Source: Comamonadaceae bacterium (GTDB lineage Bacteria > Pseudomonadota > Gammaproteobacteria > Burkholderiales > Burkholderiaceae_C). From it: DNA of 6,995 bases. A program made the translations under genes and the position numbers. A model generated the notes under the pieces. That model was not told where the DNA came from and searched no databases. It saw only the letters and a list, made by a program, of their open reading frames with translations. Below are positions 6,889-6,995 of the stretch, piece after piece. The stretch spans positions 1 to 6,995 of the forward strand of contig CANIRI010000127.1 in NCBI GenBank assembly GCA_947469815.1, in the 5' to 3' direction. Within the stretch, counting starts at the first letter, position 1. Each line of letters starts with the position of its first letter.

Positions 6889-6995
6889 ATGCGCAATATC
6901 GTTTTGTTGATTTCCGGCGGCGGCTCCAATATGGCCGCCATCGTGGCCGCCGCGCAGAGGGAAGATTGGCCGGTCACGCTGGGCGCGCGCATCGC
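6889..6995 (+). CDS. purN: Phosphoribosylglycinamide formyltransferase, N-terminal part (cut by window end)
   Basis: Transfers a formyl group from 10-formyltetrahydrofolate to glycinamide ribonucleotide, the third step of purine synthesis, in the cytoplasm. Only 35 codons are visible. They begin MRNIVLLISGGGSNM, the first beta strand and the phosphate-binding glycine loop of the family (E. coli begins MNIVVLISGNGSNL), followed by the helix AAIVAAAQR. The active-site Asn, His and Asp lie beyond the edge. The ATG is fixed by this N-terminal match, yet it has no normally spaced Shine-Dalgarno sequence. It follows the ligase gene by 26 bases in the same direction and may use its own promoter. Confidence 0.93.
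   Translation, partial: MRNIVLLISGGGSNMAAIVAAAQREDWPVTLGARI

Overview
This window looks like chromosomal DNA from a beta-proteobacterium of the Burkholderiales, most likely the Comamonadaceae. That is an inference from the high-GC codon use, from the protein sequences (for example the GFRTLN form of the riboflavin kinase motif in RibF and the HSSPAYG form of the IleS editing motif), and from the gene order ribF-ileS-lspA with a divergent HNH nuclease gene. No insertion sequence, prophage, CRISPR array, tRNA or rRNA gene is visible. Almost every base is coding.

Left edge (1-713, + strand): the 3' part of a gene for a probable outer-membrane beta-barrel protein of unknown function. It is open at the window edge and visibly richer in A/T than its neighbours. 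It converges on lspA, and the two stop codons share one TTAA.

Centre (710-5184, - strand): three housekeeping genes read right to left. They are ribF (FMN/FAD synthesis), ileS (isoleucyl-tRNA synthetase) and lspA (prolipoprotein signal peptidase). ileS and lspA overlap as TGATG and are probably translationally coupled. A 117-bp gap separates ribF from ileS. The three probably form one operon driven from the short divergent region 5185-5306.

Right (5307-6995, + strand): a 185-residue HNH endonuclease-like protein, then a small exported ATP-dependent DNA ligase (Lig E type) with an N-terminal signal sequence, then the start of purN (purine synthesis), cut by the window end. The nuclease and ligase genes both start with GTG behind a good Shine-Dalgarno sequence. 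purN lacks a normally spaced one. It has instead a GATAAT box/inverted repeat directly before its ATG, which could be a -10 element for a leaderless transcript.

I see no clear evidence for a wholly new system. The parts most worth following up are the neighbouring DNA-cutting and DNA-joining genes, the unidentified outer-membrane protein with a cysteine pair in a predicted loop, and the unusual purN start.
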